Assembly: GCF_000687475.1 (NCBI RefSeq)
Contig: NC_057316.1
Span: 1,674,001 to 1,738,000, forward strand
Length of the DNA stretch: 64,000 nucleotides
Reading direction: 5' to 3'
Origin: Ustilaginoidea virens
Lineage: Eukaryota; Ascomycota; Sordariomycetes; Hypocreales; Clavicipitaceae
Made by a program: the position numbers and the translations under genes. This document shows positions 35,395 to 46,840 of the stretch, one piece after another. The stretch's first letter is position 1. Each line of letters opens with the position of its first letter. The notes beneath the pieces were generated by a model. The model was given only the letters and a program-made list of their open reading frames with translations, had not been told where the DNA came from and did not search any database.

Positions 35395-37491
35395 ATTTAG
35401 CCTTAAATATTTTTTATGCAATAGTATCCTCGAAGTTTTTTAAAGGTTCTTATATTAATAAGTCGTACCCTTTCTACTTTATAAGTATATTATATTTCTA
35501 TTTTTAACCCTATATATTCTTTGCTATAAATATCTCTTTAACCTTATATTCTTCGTATAGGTTTATAGAGTCTTAAGGGAAGATAAATAGGGGCCTAAAT
35601 TGTATATCGGTTATTACCTAATTAGGTAGTAGATTAAAAATAGCCTATTCGACTAGGTTAATATAGAAAACTAGATAAATGCCCTATAGGATATTAAGCT
35701 AAATATTAAGCGGTAATAGGATAGCAATAATAGTATATTTAGTAGAGACCTAATCGAGCTTTTTATATAGGCGGTTCGTTTTAATATTCTAAAGGTTTAA
35801 TTATACTTAATCGCTAATTTAGAAGCATTTAGCCAGGCATTATAAATAATTAATAGTATTTTGCTATTATTACTATATGAAAGCGATAGCAGCTTAGGCT
35901 AATTCCTATCCCTCTTTAAGGTTGCTAAAAAAGAAAGCTATACGCCCTTTTAAGGTAATTAAGCTTAGGATTACCTTTAGGGGCAAAGCGATAATCAGAA
36001 TATTAAACCTATTAAGTAGCTAGTTTAGGCTAAACCTAATAATAGATAATATCCAGTTATTTAATGCGAGTTGATATACCGTAAGATAGTTTAGCTAATC
36101 ATACTAATTAAAGGAAACTATAATATAGAGGACCGCCTATACCTCTTAGTTTATTCGCTTTATGCCGCTATCAGTTTAGGGATAGTATACTATAAAAAGA
36201 AATTGCTTAATCCCGGCTAATTTATAAAGTGTAGACTAAAATTAGCCTACCTAATCTAAACCTTAATTACTAATAATCTCCTTAGGAAAACTATAAAAAT
36301 ACTATTAGTACTATTAGAACTACTCTATATAGTCTTCTACTTTTATTAAGTATATAGCTTCTAGCTAAATATATTTTAATAGGCGGTCTATTATTACTAT
36401 AAGGAATCGTAGGTCGGATGTATTATAGGCAAAAAGGTTAATTATAAAGTCGACTAATATCTACGACTAAAAGCGGTCTATAATTAGTAGTAATTGCAGT
36501 AAGCCTTAGCGCAATTAATAGCTCTTATATACCCCGCAATATCGGCAATTTTAAATATATCTTACTACTTTAGACGATATATTATCGAAGTAATAATCTT
36601 ATTATAATAGTTAGAAGGTAATATTTTTCCTTAGGTAGCCTATAATAGATAAGTTATAATAACGTTAGATTACTATAATAGTTAAGGGCTTAAACGATAG
36701 GAGCTATACCTATACCCAGTAAAGGAGTATACTATATATATTTAAAGTATAATTAGTAATTTATTCTTATATCGCTATCTCTATTAGAAATTATTATTCC
36801 CTATTTATAATTACCGTCTATTAGGCCTAATATATATTATCTTTAGATATTGCTTAGTTTTAAATAATTTAGAGATAAGAATCGGCGAAGATATATAAAC
36901 TATAGGGTAGGGTAGTCTTTAAAGCTAAGGTCGGTATCTTTTCGCTTTCTATTTTATTTATATCAAATACTAAAATAGATAGTAGTTTTAAGATTTAGCC
37001 GATTTATAGTTTTACCCTATCTGCCTTTTATTCCCGCTAAAAAAGCATATCAGGGCGTTAAGCTTATAACCTAGGCCTATACTAAAGGTAGAAATTAAAA
37101 AGCATTAGAATCTTAGCCTATTAGGCTTATTACTTAGATATTTCTTATAATTAGGCGAAATACTCTAGGTTCTTATAGTTAGTAAAAATAATAAAAAGGG
37201 AGGCTATTAAGCGGAGTTCTATTAATTATACCTTAAGGCAAGAGATAATAATAAAGAGTTCCTTATCGTATATAGTATAGTTTCGTTCTATATTTAATAA
37301 ATAAGCGGAATAGTATATAATAGGGTAGAGTATACTATCCTCTTCAATTTATGATAAATAGCCATTAAGTGCTATACTAAAGCTATCTACCTTAAGGACT
37401 ATCTCTTTATTAGGGTCCTATTAGGCGAGAACTAGAGATAATATAAAATACTACTTAAGTATTTAGAATACCGCCTCTTCTTCGTCTAATT
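35395..37491 (-). pseudogene. Gypsy C pol, 3' part: RNase H, integrase, chromodomain
   Basis: Minus-strand blocks in order are as follows. RNase H has NYTIYDKELFIII and TNYKNLEYF (about 37270-37150), then NFYLQYRPR. Integrase has VIIDRLLKY with the first Asp (about 36400), ISNQGLDQVGQF with the second Asp now Asn (about 36210), and RINQEVQA with the Glu (about 36110). The chromodomain has LYEEYKVKEIF and GYDLLIQEPLKNFEDTI (about 35560-35395), a methyl-histone-type targeting module common in fungal Gypsy elements. Stops are TAG/TAA. The right edge is the insertion of element D at ATTAA. Confidence 0.85.
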
Positions 37492-37496
37492 ATTAA

Positions 37497-37837
37497 TGTT
37501 GGTGTCACATCAAGGGGTACCCAGTTGTACGTAGGGTTGCGCGCGTGGTATTAAGTACCGTGAGGTCACCGGTCAAAGGGATGATTACTTCTTTGATTAT
37601 AACTGATTAACTAAGAGGAAAGAAAGGAAGCAAAAGAGTAATTACACAATATGGCCTTTTTGTGCGTGCCGTAGTCACGTGCTTCGGCGCGGTCGGGCCG
37701 GACTGCCCGCGTGCCCTACCGGGCTCAGGGGTAAAGGGGCAAAAGGGGCCAAAGTGGCCACATCATGCGCATCGGGTGTGCGCGGCACATCCGTCGCAAT
37801 ATGCCCAATTGGGTACCTTACGATAGCGATTCCAACA
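37497..37837 (-). repeat. 3' LTR of element D (341 bp)
   Basis: It starts TGTTGGTGTCACATC and ends GATTCCAACA. It is CpG-rich and GC-rich compared with the surroundings. Open frames within it (37679-37888 and antisense) recur in the other LTR and are not genes. Confidence 0.93.
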
Positions 37838-40800
37838 CTGGCAGCTTCTCTTTTTATAGAAGCAAATATCGGAATCGCTAGGATGTAAGGCGCACACATA
37901 GAAAGAAAAAGTGCGGCACGGTCTCGGCAGGTTGTGCCGCCGATAACGCTATCGCGCCGCGCGGCCGGCTTATATAGGCTCATACCGTACAGCCGGTATA
38001 TTGAATATCGCAGCCAAAATAAAGGGGCAGAAAAGGGGCAGTATTGCACACAATATTGAACATAGGAAAATCCATATACTTGCCACCCATAATATCACTA
38101 ATACCTTCCAAACGCAGTTAGATATTAACCGGCCTCTTTACCCACCCTTCCATACGTATAACAGCCCTATTTTAGTCGACGAAGGTCTTAAGGGTTTTAT
38201 TTGGCGTTCCCTTGGTTATTATATCGGCGAGGTTATCATTCCTATTGATCTAGCGAATTTTATAGATTTCCCGACGCTCGTATAACTATCGCAAGGCTAT
38301 AATATCTATTATGAGCCTCTTTTCCTTAGTAGTGCCTAGCTTGACTAGGCATTCGTATAGCGAAAACGAATCCGTATATATAACTATAGGGATCTTCGGC
38401 AATCCTAGCCTACTGGTAATTATATTAAGGGTCGTGCCTATCGCATATGCGATATCGACCCCTTACACCATACTATATAGCTCCGAAGCGAGTGCGCTAC
38501 GCATTACCCGCTTGCTCTTTATAGAGCTGTAAGTAATAATGTTACCGGTCAGCTAGAAGGCGTTATTCGTAATATCTGCCTTATTCCCTAGCACAATCAC
38601 GTAACCAATCTGGGAGCTTAAATCTTTATTATTGGCAAAGGATCCGTCAATAAATATAAAGATCTTAGCTATATTAAGGGCCAAATTGATGTACCGTAGG
38701 CCGCGATCCTAGTTATTGAGCTGCTATTAAAGGCGCTTATTCAACCTCGCGATATCTTTAGGGTTAGGTTGTTAGTATTGTGCTGCGACAGATAGGTCAA
38801 AAGACGCCTCAGGCTAGCAGACCGTAGCCACGTAAGCACCGTAAGCATATTACTCGACATAATTACGCTAGGCCGTAAGCGCATTCTTATCGATAGTTAT
38901 AATCTTTATGCTTTAACCTTTCTAGCATAATGTCATTATGCCGTCGGTAGTGACCGTTAGCATACATCCATTGAATATTAGGGGCACAATTAGTAATAGC
39001 CTCGTCTTAGGCTTGGCATTAAAGCCTGCCTTAGTAAGCTCTAATTCTTCCTATTGGAAGAAGGTATCGTTACTTAGGCTAAAGGTATCGTTAGTCTACA
39101 TACCTACAATACCAAAGCATATAGTAGTATCGCGATTAGGAACATCAGTATAGTTAGTATTGCCAGTACGGTTAGTATCGTCATTACCGGCGGATATCAG
39201 CAAATAGGGGTCATAGGTTGATATAGTCATGCCCAACTTCTCGCGATAGTGCCGGAAGTATATTGCCCACTAATAGGTGCCTGCCTCAGCTATTCCGTAC
39301 AGTGGCTTTACTACTTCTATGATCGTATTATCGGGGTATTAATGCGCTATTTGCTTAGGTAGCTTAGCGATAATTGAACGATTGAGGGTTATAGAAGATT
39401 GCATATAAGCCTATATGATATCCCGTATCCAAAAAAATAGGCTATAGGAGCGTTGCAATAAAGGGGCTATTAATATAAGTAACCGTTGACTAGCCCGTTA
39501 GATTATAGGGGCTAAATTAATATTAATCGCTTTTCATTATCACTATATCCTTAAATAATAAGCCTAGACTTCTCGTACGGTATATCCATACCTTTGCCCT
39601 TGATTTCTCGTACTATATATAAGTTAAATAAGCGTTAGGCTCCATATTGACCGATATTAAAGGTAATAAATCGGAATACATTATAGGCTTATAATGCTTT
39701 AATCTCTATACGGTCCGACTGCTCAAAAGGGTCTCTAGGGGTCGTAATCTTGCCTTCCCGGCGTAATTAGCTAGCAAACTATAGATCGGCTTACTCTTTA
39801 GCGGTCAGGAAAGAGGCGTTAATAACGGTATTAGAAGCGATAGTATTGACGAGAGCCTCTTCTTAGTCCTTATTAATTATAACGTCGGATATTATATATA
39901 CTAGCGGTAGGGCTGCAGCCGGTATCCTGACCTCTAGTCTGCCGGGGCGGGCCGGTCCTTTAGCATAAATAATATCTTCGGAATCATCGGCAGCAGGATT
40001 GCTATCAAGGTCGTGGTTATAAGGCTTGACGACCGTTAACCAGAACTTAACCGGGCTATATAGCATCTATACGATATAGGTCTCACCTTTAAGGCTGATT
40101 AGCCGGTACGGCCCGTACTATCCACCCTTTTCTCTCCATACCCATACATCAGACTATAGGGGTAGTCGGTGGATAGGCCATATATTTGGGCTATTCCGTT
40201 AGGCGAAGGCATTACAAACCTATCGCTTAGCGAGGCATTTCTTAGCTTCGTCAGTAGCCTTTCGTAATATCAAGGCACGTTATAATACTAATAGGCTAGG
40301 GGGTAAGTTATCCGTAAGTCGGGGATACGCTCCAAAGACTAATAACGTAGGTACGAGGCCGTTAGGCCCAGCAGAATCATTAACGGCTTTAATAGCTAGC
40401 TATAGTTTCTATTCCCTTATTAATAGGTCGCCTACTTCTTCATTAACGATAGTATAGGCTCTACGTAACGGGGCATAGTATCTCTCGACTTTACTAATGC
40501 TATAGTAGGCTTTGATGGGTATTTCATCCACATTAATAGAGAAAAGCCGGGCATTATAACGGAATTCAGTAGAGGCGAAGTTGGGTCCAGCATCGTGAAC
40601 TATCTAATCTAGTAGGCTAAAGTAAGTATCGATCTAGCATTCCTTAAGGGTATTCCAGATGTCTCAGGCCTTCTATCTTTATGGATCGAGGAACCTAGCT
40701 GCCTAGAAGCTTATTACAGCATCCACGATATATAATACCAGCCGATTGTCAATATAAAGGATATCGACGATAATTTCGTAATTAAATTAGCTAGTATCGT

Positions 40801-41336
40801 CATCCTTAAGGGTAAATTTAAACCGGTTAGGTGCCTTTGCATTCATCTAGCATTAATGGCATATATAGGTAATACTCTTAATGATATTGCGGTTAATATC
40901 ATTATAACCAGCCCGTTAAAGCAATTTGGAGAGCCTATTAATAGAGGGGTGCCCGAATCGACGATATAGCTAATAGATTTCCTATGACAATAGATAGAAG
41001 GCTACAGTATCCATGGCATTAAGAGTCCACCATAGATATCCCTATTTCCTGATAATTAGAACCTTAATATCCCCTTTAATAAGTAAGTTATCAATATTAT
41101 CCAGCTTTACGCCCATCCTATCTATATCCGTAATAGAATAGAGAAAAGGGGTGCCGCTATTAAGAACGTAAAAGGGGATATTGCCGAATATCGTCAGGAC
41201 ATTTAATATACCAGAAGATATAGCAGAACCTGCTCCGAAATTAACGGTATGCTGCATATCTATTAACTCAATCGTTAAAGATTTCATCAATCTCATCAGG
41301 GCTCTTACTTAACCTATGCCTGCTATAGATAGGCCG

Positions 41337-42081
41337 TATTGCAATTCTCAAGGTCACTATAAAAGCAAAGCCTTACTAGCTAGCTAGATGGCACAAGACT
41401 GTCTGCGACCTGTGAACTAATCTTAGTATAAATACTAGATTTTTCACTAAGTCCTAAGACTATACAAGTGCTATAAAGCAGGGCAAGTGTAAAGGCAAGG
41501 CAAATATAAGATAACCAGAAACGCAGGGAAGGTGGAAGTTAAGAGGCATATAGTGCATTAACAGACTCGATTGTGCTGCCCTTCTACTATCTAGAAAGAA
41601 GGGGAAAAGCTATCCTATATATACACAAAGGAGGGATGGGCCCAGGCATCCAAGGTAGCCAGTAAGAAAGCTCCCCGTAATGCTCGCTATGCCACGTATA
41701 TAATACGTCAGCAGCCCCACTATATCCAGCCTTTCCAACCACCCTAACCACCGCACTAGTAACTAGTCACCACACTAGTAACTAGCCACCACGCTAGTGA
41801 CTACCCACCACACTAGTAGACTAGCCACCACACTAGTAGGCCGCCACCACACTAGTAGGCCCACCACGCTAATTTAGCAATGCCACACCTTTTTAACAAG
41901 GCCTACCTTAAGGCCTACTTACTTGATATACAGTAAATAATCCACTGAAAATCCTAAGGTAAAAGGCAAAGGCCTAAGGTAAGACTACCATAAGTCCAAG
42001 AGGCGGTATAAGGGCCAGAAGGTCAGTAAGCCAGTAGGGCATTAGGCCAGCAGCCTAGTAGGCTACTATAGGATTTTAACA
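41337..42081 (-). repeat. Solo LTR of Copia family A in element D (745 bp)
   Basis: It is flanked by the exact duplication GGCCG (41332-41336 and 42082-42086). The uninterrupted site is preserved in D2 at about 51085-51100 (GATAGGCCGGAGGCGC), which proves the insertion. Confidence 0.95.
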
Positions 42082-44195
42082 GGCCGGAGGCGCCGGTATC
42101 CGGTAGGATTCCGCGGAAGGTATGGTCACTATAGCGTTCTTCTTCTAGAAAGGCAGAATTACAGTCTAATGAGGGCATTCGGAAGGGGTCAATTTATAGG
42201 AAGGCATATCGGCATAATTCATCTTGCAAGGCTTACAACATCTCGATAGATAAAGAAGGTGACGGTTCTATTTGCGCAAGGGTTAAGAAGTACTGAGTGG
42301 CTATAATTTGCGGTGCGACAGCATCTTCTATTTCCTAATGTATAACCCCTGCCATCATGACTTTAATATCTTCAGCGATATCATCAAAATCGGCATCATC
42401 GAGGTAGCTTTAGTCGGCAGTCCCTTCGTATTCCTATAGGAAAACACGGAATTTCCTGTCATCAGGGGCGGTACGGTTGGAACAGTTCTTCAGCCATCGT
42501 GCCTTTAATTCTTATTATTCTTGGGCAGTATAGTTAGATAACTAACATCCTGATTTATCGCAAACAAAGCATTTTCTTTAACGGGGCCTGGCTGGAAAGG
42601 CGCGATTCTATTATTAATACTGTTGATTTGGGCCGAATCGGCATTGAGAGGGTCCGTATCATTAGGGGCGTTAATACCGGTTATAGGATTGACCATATCT
42701 ACGATCTGTAAATAACGCCATATTATCATTAATATTAGCATCTTTAATATCCTGATATTGCTGAGGCTGCTATTGTTATTGAAGGAATTGATGCTGTTAA
42801 GTCATATGGGTAGCCTTATAGATAGAAATGGATCGCCGTAGGTCAGCGGCGAGGCCTTCAAATATAGAGGCATAACGATATATAGCCTGGCTACACTCAG
42901 GGGTATCCCTTACAGTGTTAAGCACTTGCCGATAAAGCTCTGTATTAGCTATAAAGGGGGGAAAAAGACCACGATATAGGCACTAAAGTTCCTTTAGTAG
43001 GATGTTAAGGCATTCTAGCTTTGACTTATCGGGATATTTCGCAATAGTTGATTGGAGCGTTATTTTATTCTAATAGTATAAATAGAATTACTTTATACTC
43101 TTATTTTCAAAATAGCTCTTGACTTTACGGACTATATCGTTAAAAGTAAGGGTATTACGAATGCATTCAATATTATTAAAATAATATATCTCAGTATCGC
43201 CGATTAGTATGATTTGAAAGGCTCTTATGAGTGCATAATCGGGCAATCCTAGAAGGCGGCACTTACTCTTAAAGGATACTACCTTTAGTATAAGGAAGTT
43301 ATCCATTTTACCGCTATATCTATCCTCTGTACGATAGCTGTATAAGAGGTTAGATATCTTCTTCGAAATATCGTCAAACCCGGCCTCTATATAGGCTTTT
43401 TAGGTATGATCTTCTTGGTGGTATTCCGGAGGGTATTCCGGAACGGCTTATCGGTAGCCTTACGGTAGGCTGGCGGGATCTCTGGCTGGGTTATCCTATA
43501 ACCCGGGTCGGTCTAGGTTTACCGGTCCTCCCATCAAGATGGTCCGTTCATCGGCCTAAGTAGGCCAATAGTGCTGGGAGGGGTCTGGTGCCGTGCCTAT
43601 CTTTGGCATTATCGGGTGAGGCATTAGAGCCGGTGGTTAAGGCATCCGGGCCTGTGGGTTATGGCTGCGATACTATGATTCGTAATATCTAGCATCAGGG
43701 GCAGCTGTTTTATCAATATTAGGGGCTTGCCCGGTGCCGCTGGTAGCGGTATATTGGGGAATATTGATATTAATGGCTTGGATGGTATTGCTAGCAACTT
43801 CGAGGGTGTTGCTATCGGCACTCTCTATTGATTGAAGCATATCATTAGGGCCTATAACCTGACCTTTAGTCCTTGTGGGCATACTATGATTCCGAGGGGC
43901 ATTGGGATAGCCGCCTCGGCTAGCTCGGCTAGGGGTATAACCCCTAGGGTATAGTATTTAGTCGGTCGGGCTATAGTCATCGTCCGTTGTGTGCTATTAT
44001 TGCTGTCGGGAGCTTTCCCCTGTCTCAAATAGCGGCCTGTAAATAGGCGTTTTCCCTTTCTATTGTAGCGGCCGGCCCCTTTCTTCTTCGGTAGGAATAG
44101 GGGCCTTCTTTAATATAGATAGAGGGATGAGGGGTTGTTATGCCGTTAGTGTTGCAAAGTCCCTGGGGGTCGAAGGGGCTTATAAAGGTCTTTAC

Positions 44196-44275
44196 GAGGG
44201 TAATCGCGAGGGTATTCGTAAGGGTATTCGTAATGGTATCCATAAGGGTATCCGTAAGGGTATTCGAACAATTAT
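44196..44275 (-). repeat. 12-bp tandem repeat in the element D gag
   Basis: About six GGGTATTCGTAA-type units lie head to tail. Read on the gag strand they give RIPLRIPLWIPLRIPLRIP, a four-residue periodic peptide, so the array keeps the frame. Confidence 0.8.
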
Positions 44276-45249
44276 AGCAGGGAGTGAATTCCTCGAGCTT
44301 ATAATAAAGGGGGCATTCTAGTTCATTTGCATCTCCCGTTCGGTATAAGCAGTAGGGACTAATTATTCCCTATCTAGATTTAACCGGGATATAAAGGTTT
44401 TGCGTGCAAATTAGAGATCTATTTCCTCTTAAGGCCACTTAGGCATATGCTCTTATTAGAGACAGTAGGTAAGGGTCTTAACTGCTGACGATCCTATGCT
44501 TCCAATATATACCCTATGTTCCTGTAGGGTTGTTTGGAATTCCCATAGAAGCCGTTTATTGATACGGTTGAATAGCTCCTCGGTCCATTCCTCACAATTA
44601 TTACGGAATTATTCCTATAGATCATTATCCATCTCATCGCCTATTGTGTAGTTATTGATGAGGTAGGCGATACGATTGTATAACTATTCGTCCGTAGTAT
44701 TAGCAGGGTCAATCTGCCCTTTTAAATTAGCCTAGTCCTCTGTGATAGTATCGGCGTGAGGCCTAAGCTTTTCGGGTAGTAATCCTTCCATCGTGATATT
44801 AATAGGGGTAGGCGTATATATTAGAAGGAAGTAATTAATAAAAGAAAGAAGGAAGTAAAGAAGAAGGTTAGGAAGGAAGTAAGGAAGGAAGCAATAGTCG
44901 GGCAGGATATTATAGGCGTTCCGGTTGCTTATTTAACTATTGAATATAACGGTAAATAGGTTCTTTACCGTTGTAAGGCTCTGAGTCGCTTGCGTAAGAA
45001 CCTGCGTTTATATGCCTGCTAATGGTATTCACTGGCTGTTATACTATCAGTATGATATTTAGCGATTATTCCTCGTAATAGACGAGTAGGGAAGGTTAGA
45101 CACAATCAGTTTATCCCTTAGTTCGTAATATCCATAGCCGTTCCTCTGAATAGGCTAGATCACATTCCTTATTAGCACGATTTGATTAAATCGTCTCTTC
45201 TTGCTAGTCCTAGCTAATCTATAAAGTGAACTTCAACTTCACTAATCAG

Positions 45250-45590
45250 TATTGGTATCACATCAAGGGGTACCCAGTTGTACGTAGGGTTGCGCGCGTG
45301 GTATTAAGTACCGTGAGGTCACCGGTCAAAGGGATAATTACTTCTTTGATTATAACTGATTAACTAAAAGGAAAGAAAGGAAGCAAAAGAGTAATTACAC
45401 GATGTGGCCTTTTTGTGCGTGCCGTAGTCACGTGCTTCGGCGCGGTCGGGCCGGACTGCCCGCGTGCCCTACCGGGCTCAGGGGTAAAGGGGCAAAAGGG
45501 GCCAAAGTGGCCACATCGTGCGCATCGGGTGTGCGCGGCACATCCGTCGCAATGTGCCCAATTGGGCACCTTGCGACAGCGATTCCGACA
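45250..45590 (-). repeat. 5' LTR of element D (341 bp)
   Basis: Direct repeat of 37497-37837. It starts TATTGGTATCACATC, two TG-to-TA changes from the partner, and ends GATTCCGACA. Confidence 0.93.
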
Positions 45591-45595
45591 ATTAA

Positions 45596-46098
45596 AATAA
45601 AATCCCTTTCTTTATTAACCTAACTAAAGGGTCGATAAAGCGGGAAAAGTCTAAAATAAAATCGCAATAGAAATTAGTAAAATTAAGGAAACTATAAACG
45701 CCTTTTAATTTCATAAGTACTTCCTAGTTCTAAATGGCTTTAATCTTTTTAGGGTCTAAATAGATTTCCTTTCTAGCTATTATAATATATCTTAGGTACT
45801 AGACTTTTTTTACTATAAAGTTGCATTTATTAAGATCTAAATTTAAGCTAGCCTTTTGCAATTATTAAAAGATTTCCTTAATATGCCCTATATAGTCTGC
45901 CCTTAATCCCCTAGTATAGATTAAAATATTATTAAGGTAGGTAGTTATAAAATCTCCTAGTGTATTCCCTAAGGCCCTATTAATATATCTTTAAAAGGTT
46001 GTAAGGGCCCTAGTCAGACTAAATAGTATAATAAGCTATTTAAATAGTCTAAATCGTATATAGAATGCAGTTAAATATTTATCGCCCTCTATAATATA
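45596..46098 (-). pseudogene. Gypsy C reverse transcriptase, second segment
   Basis: Minus-strand YIIEGDKYLTAFYIRF, then FSLTRALTTFQRYINRAL, then TTYLNNILIYT (about 46095-45915) is the RT palm. The catalytic YLDD reads YLNN, so both aspartates are Asn through G-to-A changes. It is bounded by element D on one side and the solo A LTR on the other. Confidence 0.85.
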
Positions 46099-46835
46099 TG
46101 TTAAAATCCTATAGTAGCCTACTAGGCTGCTAGCCTAATGCCCTACTGGCTTACTGACCTTCTAGTCCTTATACCGCCTCTTGGACTTACGGTAGTCTTA
46201 CCAACCTTAGGCCTTTGCCTTTTACCTTAGGATTTTCAGTGGATTATTTACTGTATATCAAGTAAGGTAGGCCTTATTAAAAAAGGTGTGGCATTGCTAA
46301 ATTAGCGTGGTGGGCCTACTAGTGTGGTGGCGGCCTACTAGTGTGGTGGCTAGTCCACTAGTGTGGTGGGTAGTCACTAGCGTGGTGGTTAGTCACTAGC
46401 GTGGTGGCTAATTACTAGTGCGGTGGTTAGGGTGGTTGGAAAGGCTGGATATAGTGGGGCTGCTGACGTATTATATACGTGGCATAGCGAGCATTACGGG
46501 GAGCTTTCTTACTGACTACCTTGGATGCCTGGGCCCACCCCTCCTTCGTGTATATATAGGATAGCTTTTCCCCTTCTTTCTAGATAGTAGAAGGGCAGCA
46601 CAATCGAGTCTGTTAATGCACTATATGCCTCTTAACTTACCTTCCCTGCGTTTTCTGGTTATCTTATATTTGCCTTGCCTTTACACTTGCTCTGCTTTAT
46701 AGCACTTGTATAGTCTTAGGACTTGGTGAAAAATCTAGTTTTATACTAAGATTAGTTCATAGGTCGCAGACAGTCTCGTGCCATTTAGCTAGCTAGTAAG
46801 GCTCTGCTTTTATAGTAACCTTGAGAATTGCAATA
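46099..46835 (+). repeat. Solo LTR of Copia family A in Gypsy C (737 bp)
   Basis: It starts TGTTAAAATCC and ends GAATTGCAATA, flanked by the exact duplication ATATA (46094-46098 and 46836-46840). It separates two parts of the Gypsy C RT. Confidence 0.94.
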
Positions 46836-46840
46836 ATATA

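Larger units (their letters stand above)
38110..44791 (-). pseudogene. gag-pol of element D (split by a solo A LTR)
   Basis: On the minus strand gag begins with ATG at 44791 (MEGLLPEKLRPHADTITED) and runs to about 42300. The protease-like block TVNFGAGSAISSG...NIPFYVLN...DIDRMGVKLDNIDNLLI is at 41260-41060. Integrase lies at about 40900-39900. RT has IPYEKSRLIIQGY (about 39560) and VVKPLYGIAEAGTY (about 39310-39280). Its metal-binding block is GIVGMQTNDTF (about 39100), where related elements have TDD. RNase H has IFIDGSFANNKDLSSQIGY (about 38660-38600), KRVMRSALASELYSM, IVIYTDSFSLYECL and NLADIITKGTP (about 38200), so its acidic residues are all kept. Stops and frame breaks make it inactive. 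Confidence 0.8.
37497..45590 (-). mobile_element. Element D, LTR retrotransposon with Copia-type RT/RNase H
   Basis: D is 8094 bp, including a 745-bp solo A LTR. It has two 341-bp LTRs with perfect TGTTGG/CCAACA ends on the left copy and the exact duplication ATTAA (37492-37496 and 45591-45595), inserted in the RT-RNase H part of Gypsy C. Its sense is minus: gag on the right, then protease-like region, integrase, RT and RNase H on the left. That is Ty1/copia-type order, although the LTRs, gag and RT are unlike A or B. LTR differences are all transitions. It is less decayed than Gypsy C, consistent with being younger. Confidence 0.9.

Noticed and set aside
37675..38049. Open frames on both strands across the D LTR and adjacent sequence
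   Set aside because: The GC-rich LTR gives long frames on either strand. The same frames recur in the second LTR at 45402-45623, so they are repeat-derived.
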